Shown: piece by piece, positions 34,980 to 48,289 of the stretch
Numbering within the stretch: the first letter of the stretch is position 1
Layout: the number at the start of each line of letters is the position of its first letter
Source of the DNA: Bombus terrestris
Taxonomy: Eukaryota; Arthropoda; Insecta; Hymenoptera; Apidae
DNA: 64,000 nucleotides
NCBI RefSeq assembly: GCF_910591885.1
Contig: NC_063277.1
Location: 10,974,001 to 11,038,000, forward strand
Reading direction: 5' to 3'
Program-made: the position numbers and the translations under genes
The notes under the pieces: model-generated
Told to the model about the DNA's origin: nothing
What the model saw: the letters and a program-made list of their open reading frames with translations, nothing else
Database searches by the model: none

Positions 34980-37900
34980 TTGCGTTAAAAACACCTCGGT
35001 CTTAATTTATTAAAAGTACAATTCCAAGTTCGGAAATTGTTCATAGGTCTTCTTCGAAACGTGATTCGATATAAAAACATCAAATTAATCTCTACGTCTA
35101 ATAATTATCTCTCAGCTATACCATTCACTTACACTATATCAGTTATGAGTTCAACATCTTCTTTCTTATCTATCGCAAATGGATTTCAATCTAATCGTCC
35201 GTGCGAGAGTACTCTCTTTACTTCTCAGACATCTTACCTCCGTACAATTTCGATAGAATGGGAGCGTCGCGGCGCGACGTCGCATCGGACCAAGCGTAGA
35301 ATGCCTGGTGAACTGCCGTCAAAAGGATCGAATCAACCACTTGGAAGGAGCGCGGTATAATCGGCGTAAGCTGTAGAATTCGCGATCTGAGAACCGACGA
35401 ATATGTGGCTCGCGGAACATGTTTCGAAGCTGATGAATTCCATCGAGAATGAGGCTCCTGTACTCAATGGACGAATCTATGTGGAAACGCAGCCATGTTA
35501 CTGCGAAACGAAGTTCCAAAGGGGAACTGCGAATTCCATCGCGTTCACCGAGTAACAGAAAGGAAATGGATGATTGTCGCCGTCGAGATCCCATGAAATT
35601 TCATTTTGAAAATTGCTCGCGCTCTTCGTCTAGCGTTCGATGACAATTTTCTTGTTTCGCAAGATCGTACGAGGATATTATTTCTTCCGGTTGATAGAAG
35701 AGCCTCGAGACGTTCATATTGGTATTTGACGATATTAGCTTAAACACATATGCCGATATGGATGAATTTTGATGCTTAGATAAAATTTAATTAAGCGTCG
35801 ATTCGATTCTTTCCCAGTTTGTTGTGTCAGGAAGTTATATTCGCTGAAAATTGTCGAGCCTTTAAACATTCTTACGTAATGCAATTTTACGGTGGAGCGT
35901 TCCAGATTTTCTACTTTTCAGGTGTATAAAGTTGATGAGAATGCGGGAAAACCGCTGACCAATTCCAACATTTTCCTAATCCCAAGAAACCAGAATAATA
36001 GAAAATTTATTTAATATCTGCATGGAATATCCCGTTAGAACTGATGTAGAATTCAGGAGCGTCTCGAAGACGATTTCCCAACTTTCTTCACTCTCGAGAT
36101 TTGTCCAAATTAAAATTTCAATCCCCTTTACAGCCACTGGTTATTCCACAATTCTGCTAAATATTAACCCGTTTCATAAGTTTTGTCGTTGCTTCGCCCG
36201 AATTTCTTTTATTAAATTACAACGTACGCGTAATACAACAATATTACGAGCTTTATCGTCAACGTATTGTTGTTCTTTGTCATTCAAATATCTCCTCGAA
36301 TCTAAAGACAGAATTTATTTGAAATTTTATTCGCCACAAATACGAGTCGACTATCCAAATACATTTTCTATTAACAACATTTCATAAGCATTTTCAATGC
36401 AAACGTCTGATATTCACGGTGGCGACTTTAACGTCAGAATTTAATAAAATACATTCCTTACGCTCACAAGAACATTCAGCGACTTGAAATGTTTGAAAAG
36501 CAGAGAGCTAAAAGTAATAAATTAAGGGAATACGTGAACAGGTAAATAAATATGTACACGCTGACAATTAATACCACGACGCGACGTAGTTAACGGTCTC
36601 GTGGCGCTAGTGTAGCATCAGCCAGCCATAGTAACATTAGTGGCTAGAGACTTGAACATTGATGAAACAAAGGCAAAACAAACTCGAAGAGTTTGTGCCA
36701 GCTAAAACATTTCTAGAAGCACGAGCCCTGGCAACGCGTTATGCAATTGATACGACTATGTAGGTGGTAGCTAGCTTGTGATAGAAACTTCTCCCATAAA
36801 GCATCAACAAATACATAGACACAGACGTGGTACCGCTAGGAAATCAAGCAGAAGGAACCTCTCGAGACGCTCGGTGCATTTCTACACGTTTTCCGTGTGC
36901 CGCGTCGGCGGCCTGGAAATAGCTGCTTCCTCTATAAAACACGTGCGACAGGGAACGAAGTTGGGGAACGAGGTAATCCCGCGACTGCTAACAAATCCCT
37001 GCATCCATTTCGCCAACCTCTTGTCACGATCGAACGCATGTGGCGGGAACGTCGTAAAAAGGGACTAGATTCCTGGGACATGATGCGTTACGATGCAACT
37101 ATCGATTTCAAATGATCGCTATGGGTTTACTGCAGCTCGTAGAAATAGAGACTGACTCATATACGGTTGATACTGGCTATAGATAATCTCTTAAATGGAT
37201 CGTAACGTTAGAGAATGGCGGAGTAAAGATCGAATTGTCCCATGGTGTCTATTTTCATAGGACTTCACTTTTCTTAAACACTGTTATTCGTAGGGTTTGA
37301 GAGAACTAATTTCGTACGAAGCGTGGTAACTAATCTGTGGTTGAAGGAAGAAATTAATCGATCGGAATTTCGTATTACGTGGCAAGAGTTTGTTCAAACT
37401 ACTTTCAAGAATTACAATGACATAGTAAATTATACTAATGATATATTGGATTCCACATTTTGGTAATGAATGTATTCTGAACGCTATTGCGAACGTTTTA
37501 ATACTAGTTAATATTTAAAATACTGCATAATAAAAATGTGAATGTAATGTAATTAATGCTTTCAACGTCGGTAAATATCACGAGTAGATTTTAAATATTT
37601 TTATATGTGAATAAAAATTGACAATAAATTTTAATCGTATTTAATAAACAAAGCTGCTCGGCCGCAAAACGTATATATATGTATAGTGTTTTCCAATTAA
37701 TAAACGCGAACAGAATTCATCGAAAAGTGAAAGCGAATCAAAGAATTCCATATAAATAAAATTCAAACATTCCTAGACCATAAACTATTGTCAATTTAAA
37801 TAACCGCGTGTGCTGCAACTCTCTTCGAACTTTTTCGCAAGATTCATCTTACAACAACGAAGAGCCGCTGTTAAAAGCGAGACATGCAAAAATTTGTCTC

Positions 37901-38864
37901 GCGAATTTCTTCTTTCGCGGAAGAATCTCGCAAAGAAAGGGGAGAAAAGAAAAGCAACTCGTGTAATTTGAAAAATTCCTCTTAATTCAGTCGACGATGC
38001 AAGGCGAACGTGAAAAATGTGAGGCCTCGTCATCCCTTGTAATGCGAGCCTCTCTGAGTATTAAAACAAAATTAATCTAAAAACGGCGTTGAAGCAAAGA
38101 AAAAAAAAAGGAAGATAACAGCAGAAAGAAATAATAAGAGAAATAAAGAAAAAAAAGGGGAGCTTACAGCGGACTAATTCAGCGTACTTACTATAGCATA
38201 AGCACACATACTCCCGTTCTTAAGTATCGCGATAAAGTCAAAATCTGACGCATGCCTGCTTAATTTAAAATCCTAATGTAAAATGGCTATGAAGAAACCG
38301 TCAAAATCAACAGGAATTCCTATCTAATTTGAAACCCTACATCAGAAGAAATTTATATATTCAATACTCATGATATTAATAATAATTCTTACAATTATTA
38401 AATTGCTTTCTCAAATGAATCGATCCAATGAATCTCCTTTTTCTCGTCTAGATTCATATTTCAACTTACATCCAGCACGCTCCTAACCCTCATACAAGTT
38501 ATCCAACATAAACTGTTATCTATTACTCTTTACATCGTTTCTTGTCTCGAAAAACTCGATAAGAGAAAACCTTCATAATACGAAGATCTCAGTTTTAAAG
38601 AAGAATTCCATTTACCGAGATTAGGACTAAACTTACAAATAGACCAGAAACGTTTGTGGAATTTGATATGTTTATAAATATGACTGAAGACACATATTCT
38701 AAATAGAAATTTCCTTCCTCTGCTAAATATTGCAATACTCTTGTTCCTCTACTTTGGATATTTTATATATTCTTACACGTTTATGCATTTTGTAGATTTT
38801 CGAAGAATTTAAATTTCACAAAAATGCATGTAAATCCGTGGTCTACTTATGAACCGGAGTGTAA
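34980..38864. other. Non-coding stretch
   Basis: No gene is supportable. The parts 35250-35640 and 36560-37110 are richer in G+C and carry overlapping frames on both strands or in two frames, none with a domain. A purine- and A-rich tract lies at about 38095-38160. The part 37430-37800 and most of 38160-38850 are AT-rich and featureless. Confidence 0.5.
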
Positions 38865-39360
38865 GAGATGACCGTTGCTGGCAAAGATCCACTTTCTGGG
38901 TTCTTCGCAGAGGACTGCGCCCCTTAGGCACCGCCGACCACGAAACGGGATACGCTCGGTAATATTTTCAGTAGCCGCGACGTGCCTAGGGTAAAACGTC
39001 GCGAGAAAGGGTGGCTACTGGCTCTGAACTTCGGGCTCGAAGGGAGAAACACAGTAAAGGAGTAACGTAATCCGTGGTAATTTGTCATCCGCCCGTGTAA
39101 CAGCCACAGCTCGTCTCTTGTTTCTTATTTTTCTCGAGCTGAATGCAGGCGTCACTTGCGCATCCTTCGTCGTCGCTGTCCTTCGTCTGGCTTCGTTCAT
39201 CGCGGAATGCAAGAAGCTAAATTGCACACGGAATCGGGGACGGTAAACCATTCCGCAATCCTGCGAACGAAGAAAATTTCTCCGGAACACGACACGAGGC
39301 GTTGGACTGATAAAATGTGGACAAGACGAAACCAAGAAATGGCGAAGGAACCTTCGTGAA
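38865..39360. other. GC-rich island containing a potential hairpin
   Basis: Rows at 38881-39000 are about 52-60% G+C. The island holds opposing frames (minus 39015-39383, 122 codons; plus 39156-39359) without domains. Within it, CCTTAGGCAC at 38922-38931 can pair with GTGCCTAGGG at 38982-38991 (nine Watson-Crick pairs and one G-T) around a 50-base loop. A further three CGC/GCG pairs can form beyond a small bulge. The island may be regulatory or transcribed, and nothing proves either. Confidence 0.35.
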
Positions 39361-39668
39361 AAATTGTTCAGCTTCCGTAACACTTACTAATCAGAATATT
39401 TTGTATTTTCTAGTTTCGTATTTGTTAAATATAAATTTAATTCAATTAAAGTAGCTTTTTTATTCGTATCGCTATTTAGAGGCGTGGTGTAATATTGGAA
39501 TTGCGTTGAGTAAAAGTACATGACCTCTCGATAATTAAGAATTATATGTGATATTTTATAATTGATTGCAGTATTTAGAATTTGGGAATTGCGTGTGAAA
39601 CGTTACGTCTGTTGGATTCGGTATAAGAATATAAAAATGAAGCGAGGATTCGGTATATCCTAAATCGT
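39361..39668. other. AT-rich flank of the foldback repeat
   Basis: No gene is supportable. The stretch may contain an outward, weaker continuation of the left arm: AATTTGGGAATTGCGTGTGA at about 39580-39599 faintly resembles the complement of the motif at 41112. Confidence 0.35.
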
Positions 39669-41021
39669 ATCTCGAACTCCATTTTATTCAGTTCTATTTA
39701 TTAGAAGAATAATTTTGGATTTCTTTCCTATTTTTAGAATTAAAAGTTTAATACAGGGTAATAAGCTCAAATTTGTACAACCTAAGTTCTCAAGCATTGC
39801 TTATTTATACTCAAAAAATGCAAAAGATAGAAACTCTGTCTTTTTATAAATGGGGACAACACAGAAGTAAACGAATAATTCAATGTACTTTAAATTTCAC
39901 AATATTTGAAACTTCTCCGCTTCTCTGTTACTTTATTCAAAATTCCACAATGTTGTTAATTTTCCATATATATATATATATAATTTTCTCTTCTTTACAC
40001 TCTAAAAGTAGAAAGAGACCAAAAGCTGGATCGTTCTCCAAACTTCCGAATGCATGAATCTTGGCAAATCTATTTCTAAATATCGCAGTTTTATTGAACG
40101 AAAATAAAAAAAAATGGGGAATGTTGAAGTGTTAAATATAAAAAATAATATTCAATGGAAGAACAATTCGTTTCAATCTTGGAAAAATGTGACATAAAGA
40201 TGTTGCGTCTCTGAGAATGTAGTCATGCAGGTAAAAGGAAGACAAAGTCGTAAGACGATATTGCCATAGCAATCTCCGCTGCAACCCCATCTCTTGCATA
40301 GCGTATCGCGTATGGTTTGGGATGGTTCTCTGGCCTTGTCTCAGCCCGCTTTTCCCGTCCGCAAATAGGAAGAGCGGAGCTTGAAACCCTAAGGCCCGCA
40401 TCGTAAAATATCGTTAATATAAGTTTGCACGGTGATTCACATTCTGCAGCCAGTGTGACCGAATTCTACGTGCTCCAGGGTTGAAATTACGACTGGTAAT
40501 ACCTGCAGCGTGTTTTTACGACCAGAAAAAGTGAAGCTTGATCGTTGTTAATTTCAGTATGACGAGGAGTTGAATTAATCTGGCAATTGCTTCTGGTTTA
40601 TTGATGAAATGGCTAATATGATTTTTCGATAATAATGGATAAATTGATCTTTTCTAAATTTTACGTAGATACAAAGCAAATATTGTTTTATTTTCTGTAC
40701 TAGAAGCATTCCAATGTCTGTGATAATTCTCCTTTCATCGTCTGAAGCAGTGAAAATTTTAACAAGAGGATATTCTTCGGTTTACTGCCACTTTGTATAG
40801 ACACATTTTTCCTCTGATTTAATTTTAGAAGTAACGCAAAACACGTGTATTCAAATTTTAATTCAAAAAACAACACAAGAATTCGTCCTTTTAGAAAGAA
40901 ATAAAATTTTCTTCCAACGAAAACTAAAATAAAATACTCTGTATTAAATTTTTAAACAATAAGAAAGAAACCCAAAATTATTCTTCTAATAAATAAAACC
41001 GAATAAAATGGAGTTCGAGAT
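39669..41021. mobile_element. Foldback-type inverted repeat, about 1.35 kb
   Basis: The left arm 39669-39760 and the right arm 40935-41021 are inverted copies, roughly 85% identical over about 90 bp apart from a small gap. Shared strings include TCTCGAACTCCATTTTATTC and TTATTAGAAGAATAATTTTG, with single-base changes between. The 1.17-kb interior has no transposase. It contains a GC-richer patch at 40230-40520 with an 89-codon minus frame of no recognised family, plus an AT run at 39966-39982. Long inverted arms around unrelated sequence suggest a non-autonomous DNA transposon or foldback element. I see no target-site duplication and the true ends are not defined, so an inverted duplication without transposition remains possible. 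Confidence 0.6.
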
Positions 41022-41235
41022 AGGTAGCGAAATTGTATTACTTTTTATTTATGAAACAGCAAAGAAACGTAGAACCCTTCTACCAACAAATAAAACTAGA
41101 TGAAATATTGTAAAACACGCGTATCGAAATTTTAATTTAAAAAATAGTAAAAAGATGTTAAGTTGTTCGAGAAATAAAGGAGGTAAAGTAAAAGACTCGT
41201 ATCAAGATTTTAATTAAAAAAATAGCGAGAGAACT
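40838..41235. repeat. Degenerate repeat of an AAAACACGYGTAT motif
   Basis: AAAACACGTGTATTCAAATT (40838), AAAACACGCGTATCGAAATT (41112) and AAAAGACTCGTATCAAGATT (41190) are each followed by a TTAATTYAAAAAA string, all in the same orientation. The last two are 78 bp apart, as in a tandem unit. Between the first two lies the right arm of the foldback repeat. A second pair of similar strings, CTTCCAACGAAAACTAAAAT at about 40911 and CTACCAACAAATAAAACTAG at about 41079, supports local duplication. The tract is old and degenerate. Confidence 0.5.
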
Positions 41236-42319
41236 ACCTTCGTATCTGATCTGAATGTACTGCTACTACTAATTTCCAATCGTTGAAACCTGTTCTCCAA
41301 GGGCTTTAGATATCGGATCCATTAACGATGCTTCGCTTTCCTCCTTTAGTTGTCTTTAGTTCGATCACAGTTTCGTTTCCGTTTCTTATCATTTATCACG
41401 ATTTCCGAAGGTGTCGCGTTTCATTCGCTTAAGAACGATATATTGTCGAGGCTGAACGAAAAGAGTAAGCTCGTCGATGTTTCGAGATTTTATTGGAAAC
41501 TGTAGCCACGTCCCCAGTGTTCTCTCTCCTCGAGCATCGATCTTAATCTTGTCGATCGATTGCCGTCACTCGATTTGTCGTCTGTTCGCTCTATTACCGT
41601 CGACTGTTGTAGATCTCATTTTATGAAGTGTCATAATTCGATGTTCGAACAAAGAGACCGTCATTTAGAAAAAGGATTACAAGCAATTACCTGAACATGA
41701 TATATGTTGAATAAATATGAGCTTTTTCAACAAATTAATACTCTGTGACTTTTTTTCTTTTTGAAGGAACGAAAAGATTAAAAATATATTCTCTAACTTT
41801 GGACCTTGATGTATTTTCCTAGAAAAAATATTAGTTTTGGATTTATTTGTTTAAGAAATATTATTACACTTCGAATGACTTAATGTAGTTTCTAAAATTG
41901 AAACTTAGTATTGTATGTACTATCTTCTTATCATTTATAAAATGGATAGAGATGAATTATTGATATTTTAAATACAATAATAAAACGTTCTATTTCATTA
42001 AACTAAAAGATTGCAAATAATTATACTCGTAACAGAAAGTATTAACCTCTACCAATTAGTTAACGAATAATTTCAAGCTAATGAACAATTCTAACTAAAA
42101 TATTTGACATCAATTGAATTTATAGATCTTAAAGAGATAAATTGTTTAATTGCTTTATACGGCGTATATACAAAGTTAAAGGAATGTTTGTTTTCCTGTC
42201 TTTACCATCTCTACGAGTGAAAAAATCAAAAAAGAAAATGTGAGATCGTTGTTTCGAATAAATCAAGGTTTTACATGTCTATTCCAGGAAACAGAATGAA
42301 ATTCTTTCAAATAGTGAAA
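41236..42319. other. Non-coding stretch
   Basis: No gene is supportable. The part 41340-41690 is CpG-rich with moderate G+C. From 41700 to 42300 it is strongly AT-rich and featureless. Confidence 0.5.
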
Positions 42320-42560
42320 CAGTGGCCTTGGTTGGTCGAAACGGTTGGGCGCCAGATGTTGGGCTGCTCCCTGTCGCAGCTATTATTAGTTATCGCTGTG
42401 TGCAATTAGTCGAGACACACAGAAATCCAGCAAATTTGTACCTGGCCTCGTAAGTCATGAATATTCACGATGAAATCACTCCGTTCTTCATGAGTTGCTC
42501 CATTATTACCGTGATTTGCCAATTACAAATTACGCGAAATTTGGATGCCACGTCTACATG
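42320..42560. other. Complex block resembling a conserved non-coding element
   Basis: This block stands out from the AT-rich flanks by its balanced composition and lack of simple repeats. It contains several homeodomain-type ATTA cores: ATTATTA at about 42382 and 42502, CAATTAG at about 42403, and CAATTAC and AAATTAC at about 42520-42533. There is no open frame of note. A developmental enhancer is one reading, based on composition and motif density only. Confidence 0.25.
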
Positions 42561-45500
42561 CATCGAAATAGTGTACCAATGTTTAAACTGAATGCGACTG
42601 TTAATGTTTGCTCCATTTAACGTACCATTTCTATATAGCAAGATAATTTCTAAGCCAAAAGATGCCAGTTATTGAATTGTATATATAGTTTGAACTGAAA
42701 TTGAAAATAATTGTTTCTGGTATGCGAAATGCTATGAAACAAAAAATAACATCTCTTTGCTTTCATACAAAGCTGTTACAGTTATTGAAACTTTTGATTT
42801 TCATGAATGATTAACTATCGTTACTTCGTAGCTTCCTCAAATACATTTCTTTGTATTTTACATATCATGCAATTGTTTAGAATAACCACAGCTTTCTGGA
42901 ATAAAGATTTCCATCTTTTGAACAAAGTCAAATAAAGTCTGGAATCGCTAATAATCAGAAATTATAGTACTTTCAAATAGATCTCTGCGTATGTATCATA
43001 ATCTACGTATACTTACGAAAACATATAATGATTATTTATTTTTAAATATTACAATAATCACGTATCGTGACTCCTTGTAATTTCACTACTTACACGCAAC
43101 TATTACAACAATCATACAACTGAAAGTATTGGTGTTAGTGCAACAGAGATCGGGAAAAGCATGAGAAATCCTTACCAATCCTCGGTCGCAACCTTTTCAA
43201 ACATACTTCAAACATCACGCGATTCTTCAAATCCCTCTACCCTCTTAAATCAAAACTTTGAAAATTATTCGAGGAAAAATTCCCAAACTTCAAACGGTCG
43301 AACCCTCGGCGCTCGCAATTTCAAAACTTTGATTGGTCGCCTTTCGTAGAGTCTTGGAAGAAATGCATAAGCAAAATCTAGTTACCAAGCAAGAGAACGG
43401 AAACAGCGCGAGTTTCATCAATTGGAAAACGATGATAGTGCGCGTGCACGTTAATCGAAAGGGTTTGATCTTGTTGGCGTGGATGCTTATCGATGATGGA
43501 CACGACGCTTTATAATGATAAAGAGTGCAGTTTACATCGATATCATTCTGCGGAGGTCGGACGTTTTCTAGAGCGTTGACGATGGCGTGACACGACCGAC
43601 CTCTTTGCCGCGCCAAAGAGCAGAAACGATAAGTGACAGTGAAGCGGGAAGTCGACTGAGATCAGTGCACAGACGGACTTTTTTGACCTCTAAAACTTCT
43701 GCAAAATGAAAAATGAAAGACATCCGACGATCTTGCTGTCACCAGGACGGAATTAAACTTCCGGAGGATGCCGCGATATCTCCCGTTGAAATAAGCTCCG
43801 ATTCTACTTGCACTGATTTCTTCCACGTCAAATGAAACATTCGACAGGTGACTATTTAACCAGCGACGTAGTCTTTAATTTTATTCTTGGAAATTCTACA
43901 AAGATTAAATTTACAAGTACGCGGATATATCTTCGATACGTCAAAGAATTAAGAAAAATAAGTATTTTCAGTGATACTTAAGTATAATTATTCGCAAGTT
44001 TCAAGGGAGGGATAAGCGTTTTGTCAGGGATGATAGGTGAAGAATTTCTCGTGGAAACATATCTTTGATGGATGGATGTAGATTTTGAAGGAAAATTTGT
44101 TTGTGATTTGTACAATAGTACAAGTACTTTCATTATTTTAATTGTTTTAATGATTCTTTTTTTTTTTTCTTCCTTTGATGTAAAGGAACGTAGGCATTTT
44201 TAAAGTAGATGAAAAGAATCTTTGTGGCGGTCTCAGCCTCTGACGCAGCCGATTCTAAAAATATATTACTACGAAATAAAGATCATTTAAAATTGTAATC
44301 ATTGTTTTTACGAAGAAAGCTCATAATTTGCTTCTAAATTTAATTTTTTGTTTCTCATAAATATACGTATAAAAGAAGCCAAGTAATCTGAATCATACTT
44401 CCACAAACGTTTCTAGGATTTCTATATAAAAGTAATTCCACAAGCCTCGAATTGTTGTAATAGTTTTATAAATATTTTGTTATTAGTCCAAATATACTCG
44501 AATCTGCTTCTCAAAATCGTATCATTTCCCTACCTTCCATTTCCATTCAATATTTGCCAGTTGACAACACTGCCAATTAATTTCCAAATCCGCGTTGAAA
44601 AGTATCGAGCAATATAAATAGCCCTGCAAGGGATTATAAAAAGCAACACAGTTGCTATGTAATCATTTTTGTAGAGTGACGCATATAAATTTTTACCAAA
44701 CAAAATCTTCGTATCACTATCATCTCATAAATTTACATATCTACGCGAAGTTAAAATGTCATTTAATATGAGTAACAGGAAAATAATGAATCAGTCTCAA
44801 CGAGTAGAATAATATGCTAGTGCAATACGTATCATAAATTTTTCGAAAATTCAGCGAAACACATCCTGATTCGTCAAGTAAATAATTCTGGTTTATATAA
44901 GAGCAGTCACGAAAGGGACATAGAATCGAGGAAATTTTTAAATCGAGTTCCAGAAATTTCGCCAGTCACGTAGTATACATCGAACGACATGAATGAGTGA
45001 CGCAGAGCGTGGTGGACAATGAACTCGATGAATGCGCCTCTGAATGATGCATTCGGAGAGTCGTTGATCTTCGAACCAATGAATTATGTTGCAAGCCTTA
45101 GCAGAACATCGACCAACTCCCAATAGAAACAATTCGCCTGAGAGCTCGAAATTCCCTTCCTTGCATTTGATCGATCAAGCGAACGCCAAAAGATGCATTG
45201 TTGCAGATGTTGCCGGAATTGAAACTTTATTTGAATCGAGAATCAGCAACATCGTTCGGATTCCACTGAGAAAAATTCCGTGCACACACTCATTTCACAC
45301 TAAATATTCAACAGTTCCATTGATAACGTCCAAGTCTAGTCGCAATTTTTAAGGAAGAATTCTGCAGTCTAAAAACCTTATCGTGCTTATTAACGAATAA
45401 TTTATTGTCTGTCGATATTTTTATAACTATGTTCGTGCCAACTTTTTAGTAATCTTTTAATGTAATAGATTATTGTAATTATTTATATCGACAGGTTATT

Positions 45501-48289
45501 CAGATTTTGATGGGAAGCACTCGGTTCACAACTTGGAAAATTAATTTCCTTTATGGCGATTGAAAAGTCTACAAGATACATATAGTCTATGTAATAATTT
45601 CTAATTATTCTCTTTAAATTTCGTCTAATATTGTTTTTGACGAAGAATTTGTTTTGGATGGAAGTACATTTCTTCTCGATTTACTAATATATCGTTTTAT
45701 AGATTGTTTGTACATCAACTTCATTTATACGTGTGCGTAATCTGTTTAATTACTAAATGCAGTAGCTGCCATTTAATTTTATCTTGAAAATGCAAAATGC
45801 AAAATAGAAGACAGCATTACTCATGCAATAACCTCGTATCGTGGTACAGTGAATAATATTATTAAGTGAATAATATCATATTCGTACCTTCGATGAAAAT
45901 AGATTAAAAAATATCTACCATATAATCTTATCGTGCATATTTAATTAATTGAATGTTCAGTTTCTTTCAATTCGTTTGAGCTAATTGCTCGTAGAATATC
46001 GTTGAAATAACTAAGGAAACTTTGTGGGTCAGAAAATTCTGCTGGCTATTTAGAACGTCAATATTACAGGATATTACATCTCCATTAGCTCTGGGCTGTT
46101 AAAAACGGAAGGAACTTTTCACTGTGCAGAAAGGAAACGATTTCAAATGCACCGAGAAATTGTTTTTCCGCCTTTTCTCATTTTAAATTGGTAGAATGCT
46201 GTGCTACGCGTTGGTTTTTAAAAATAACTTTCTCAGGTTATAGCCTCCTCGTTTCACGCTCATATATTCAGAAATTCTCAGTCAAATATTCATTATCTTA
46301 CTTCTTACATTTTTCAATACAAGTGAGAATTATATATCTATTAAGTACATCCATTCAATTTTTTCTTTTCTTAGATATAGGATTTTCTTATTCGTAAAAA
46401 ATATTTTCCATGAAAATTATCGACGTACACACATACATACTATGTATAATAAATATTTTCAGTCTTTAATATCAGATATTAAATAACATTTAAATTAACT
46501 CAGAAATTGTCATTATTTTATAAATGAGATATATCTATTTCCATTTATCTCCATCCATGAAGTATTTAAAAAATTATTACTATTTTTATTGGACAAAGTT
46601 CCAAAAATTTAACTTAACGAACGATTGTATGGAACAATTTAGCAAAAACGTTGAGAAGAGTCTTAAAATGTTTTTAAATTTGTCGAACTTTGTTCAAACG
46701 TAGTTTGAAAGATTTACTATACACAAATATTTAAAAACGCGGAGGGTCAATCTCAAATAGCTGAATTTCTGAACCCTGTACGAACTATAGAAAAAGTAGA
46801 CAAACTAAAATAGCCAAAAAGTTATAGTCAACGAATTATAATTGAAGCAAGTCTTAATAGAAAAAGAAAATTCACGAAAGTTCTCACGTTTGTTTCATCG
46901 ACTCCGAAGCATATTTCGTTGGTATAAAGTACACTGGCACACCGCTGCGTGCAACGGTAATGCAATGAACACAGAGAGACGATGATACAATCTAAAAATA
47001 TCGGGCGAGGCGACGCGACGCTTGCTACTAGCCAGGTTGTCCAATTGCATCAGGGGAAGAGTCGTGCAGAACTTCGCGAAGGGCTTGAAATTATTTAAAA
47101 CGTCATGCGTCAGGTGCGCTGCCCTCTGTGACACCTCCTACGCTATTCCTCGCGAAATAATCAATAGTATAAAAAAAGAATCTTTCGCCTCTTATTTTTA
47201 CTTGGCTATCTTTTTGTCTCATTTTTTATTTTTGTATCCATCGAGTACCTTTTATCTGGCAATTAAATAAAAGTTATTTGAGATTCGCAAGAATACACCG
47301 TTTAATTTTCTTTTTCCTTTCTTTTTTTTGGACCACTTAATGAAACGTAAAAAATAAGGTTGAATGGACAGTTTAATCTAACAAGTTTCACGCTGTTACT
47401 TTTACTTGGTTATATTTTTGCTCTGTTTTTATTTCTCTGTTTATCGCGTACCGATTATGCAAAACAAACTGGAGAGCATAATAGAATCGTGTATCTATAT
47501 CGTGGTAAGTTGACTATTTTTACTTTTGCCGCATATATTTACCAAATATCTGCGACGTTTATTTTATGCAAAATTATACAAAAATAATTCGAAATTGCAG
47601 TAAAAATTCGGCATATGCGATCGAACATTTTTCGCGAACTGAAAGGAATTATTATAAAGTAAACTTCGATATAAAAAGAGGAACGCACAAATAGCGGTCG
47701 TTTAATTCACATTTTCTTTGTTATCCTTTGTTCCTTTTTAATTTGTATATCTGACGGATATGTTTACAAATATTTACTATTTGTATAATAAAAATAACTT
47801 GAGATTGCGAGATGCACGAGATGCACGTGGTAGAACTTGCTTTGGACCGCAAAGGATTGGTATTATAGCTCAGACAGAGCATGGCGGCACCTCCATCAAA
47901 CTTCTATCGCAAAATCCCGGTCTACCGCAAGTTCGAAACTAACCGTCGATCTATTCAAACAGATCAACCTTCCGAACCTAGAATATACTTGTTAGATAGC
48001 TTTGCCGCGAATCCATTACCCAAACAAAGATGACATACTTAGAGCAAGACGGATTGTATTTCCCATTTTCTCGCTTGTTTCTTCCTCGGAACAGCAATTG
48101 TCCAGCCTCCTAAAAGTACTGCTTAATCTTCAATTTAAGCCGGTTAGAAGGCTACATTTTTCCACGGTGGAAGGTACATAACAATGGTATTAAAAATTCT
48201 ACGCGATGCTTCACGGAAAAGTGGACTGATTAAAGTATTACTGCAGAAGTTGATCTCGACGCGAAAGTACGAAATGCCGTGGAAAGAAT
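42561..48289. other. Long AT-rich non-coding stretch
   Basis: No gene is supportable in about 5.7 kb. Frames at 43290-43616, 44938-45132, 45086-45352, 46895-47134 and 47022-47270 overlap on opposite strands and lack domains. A 12-base T run lies at 44157-44168. A nine-base direct repeat, GAGATGCAC, lies at about 47808-47826. Confidence 0.5.
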
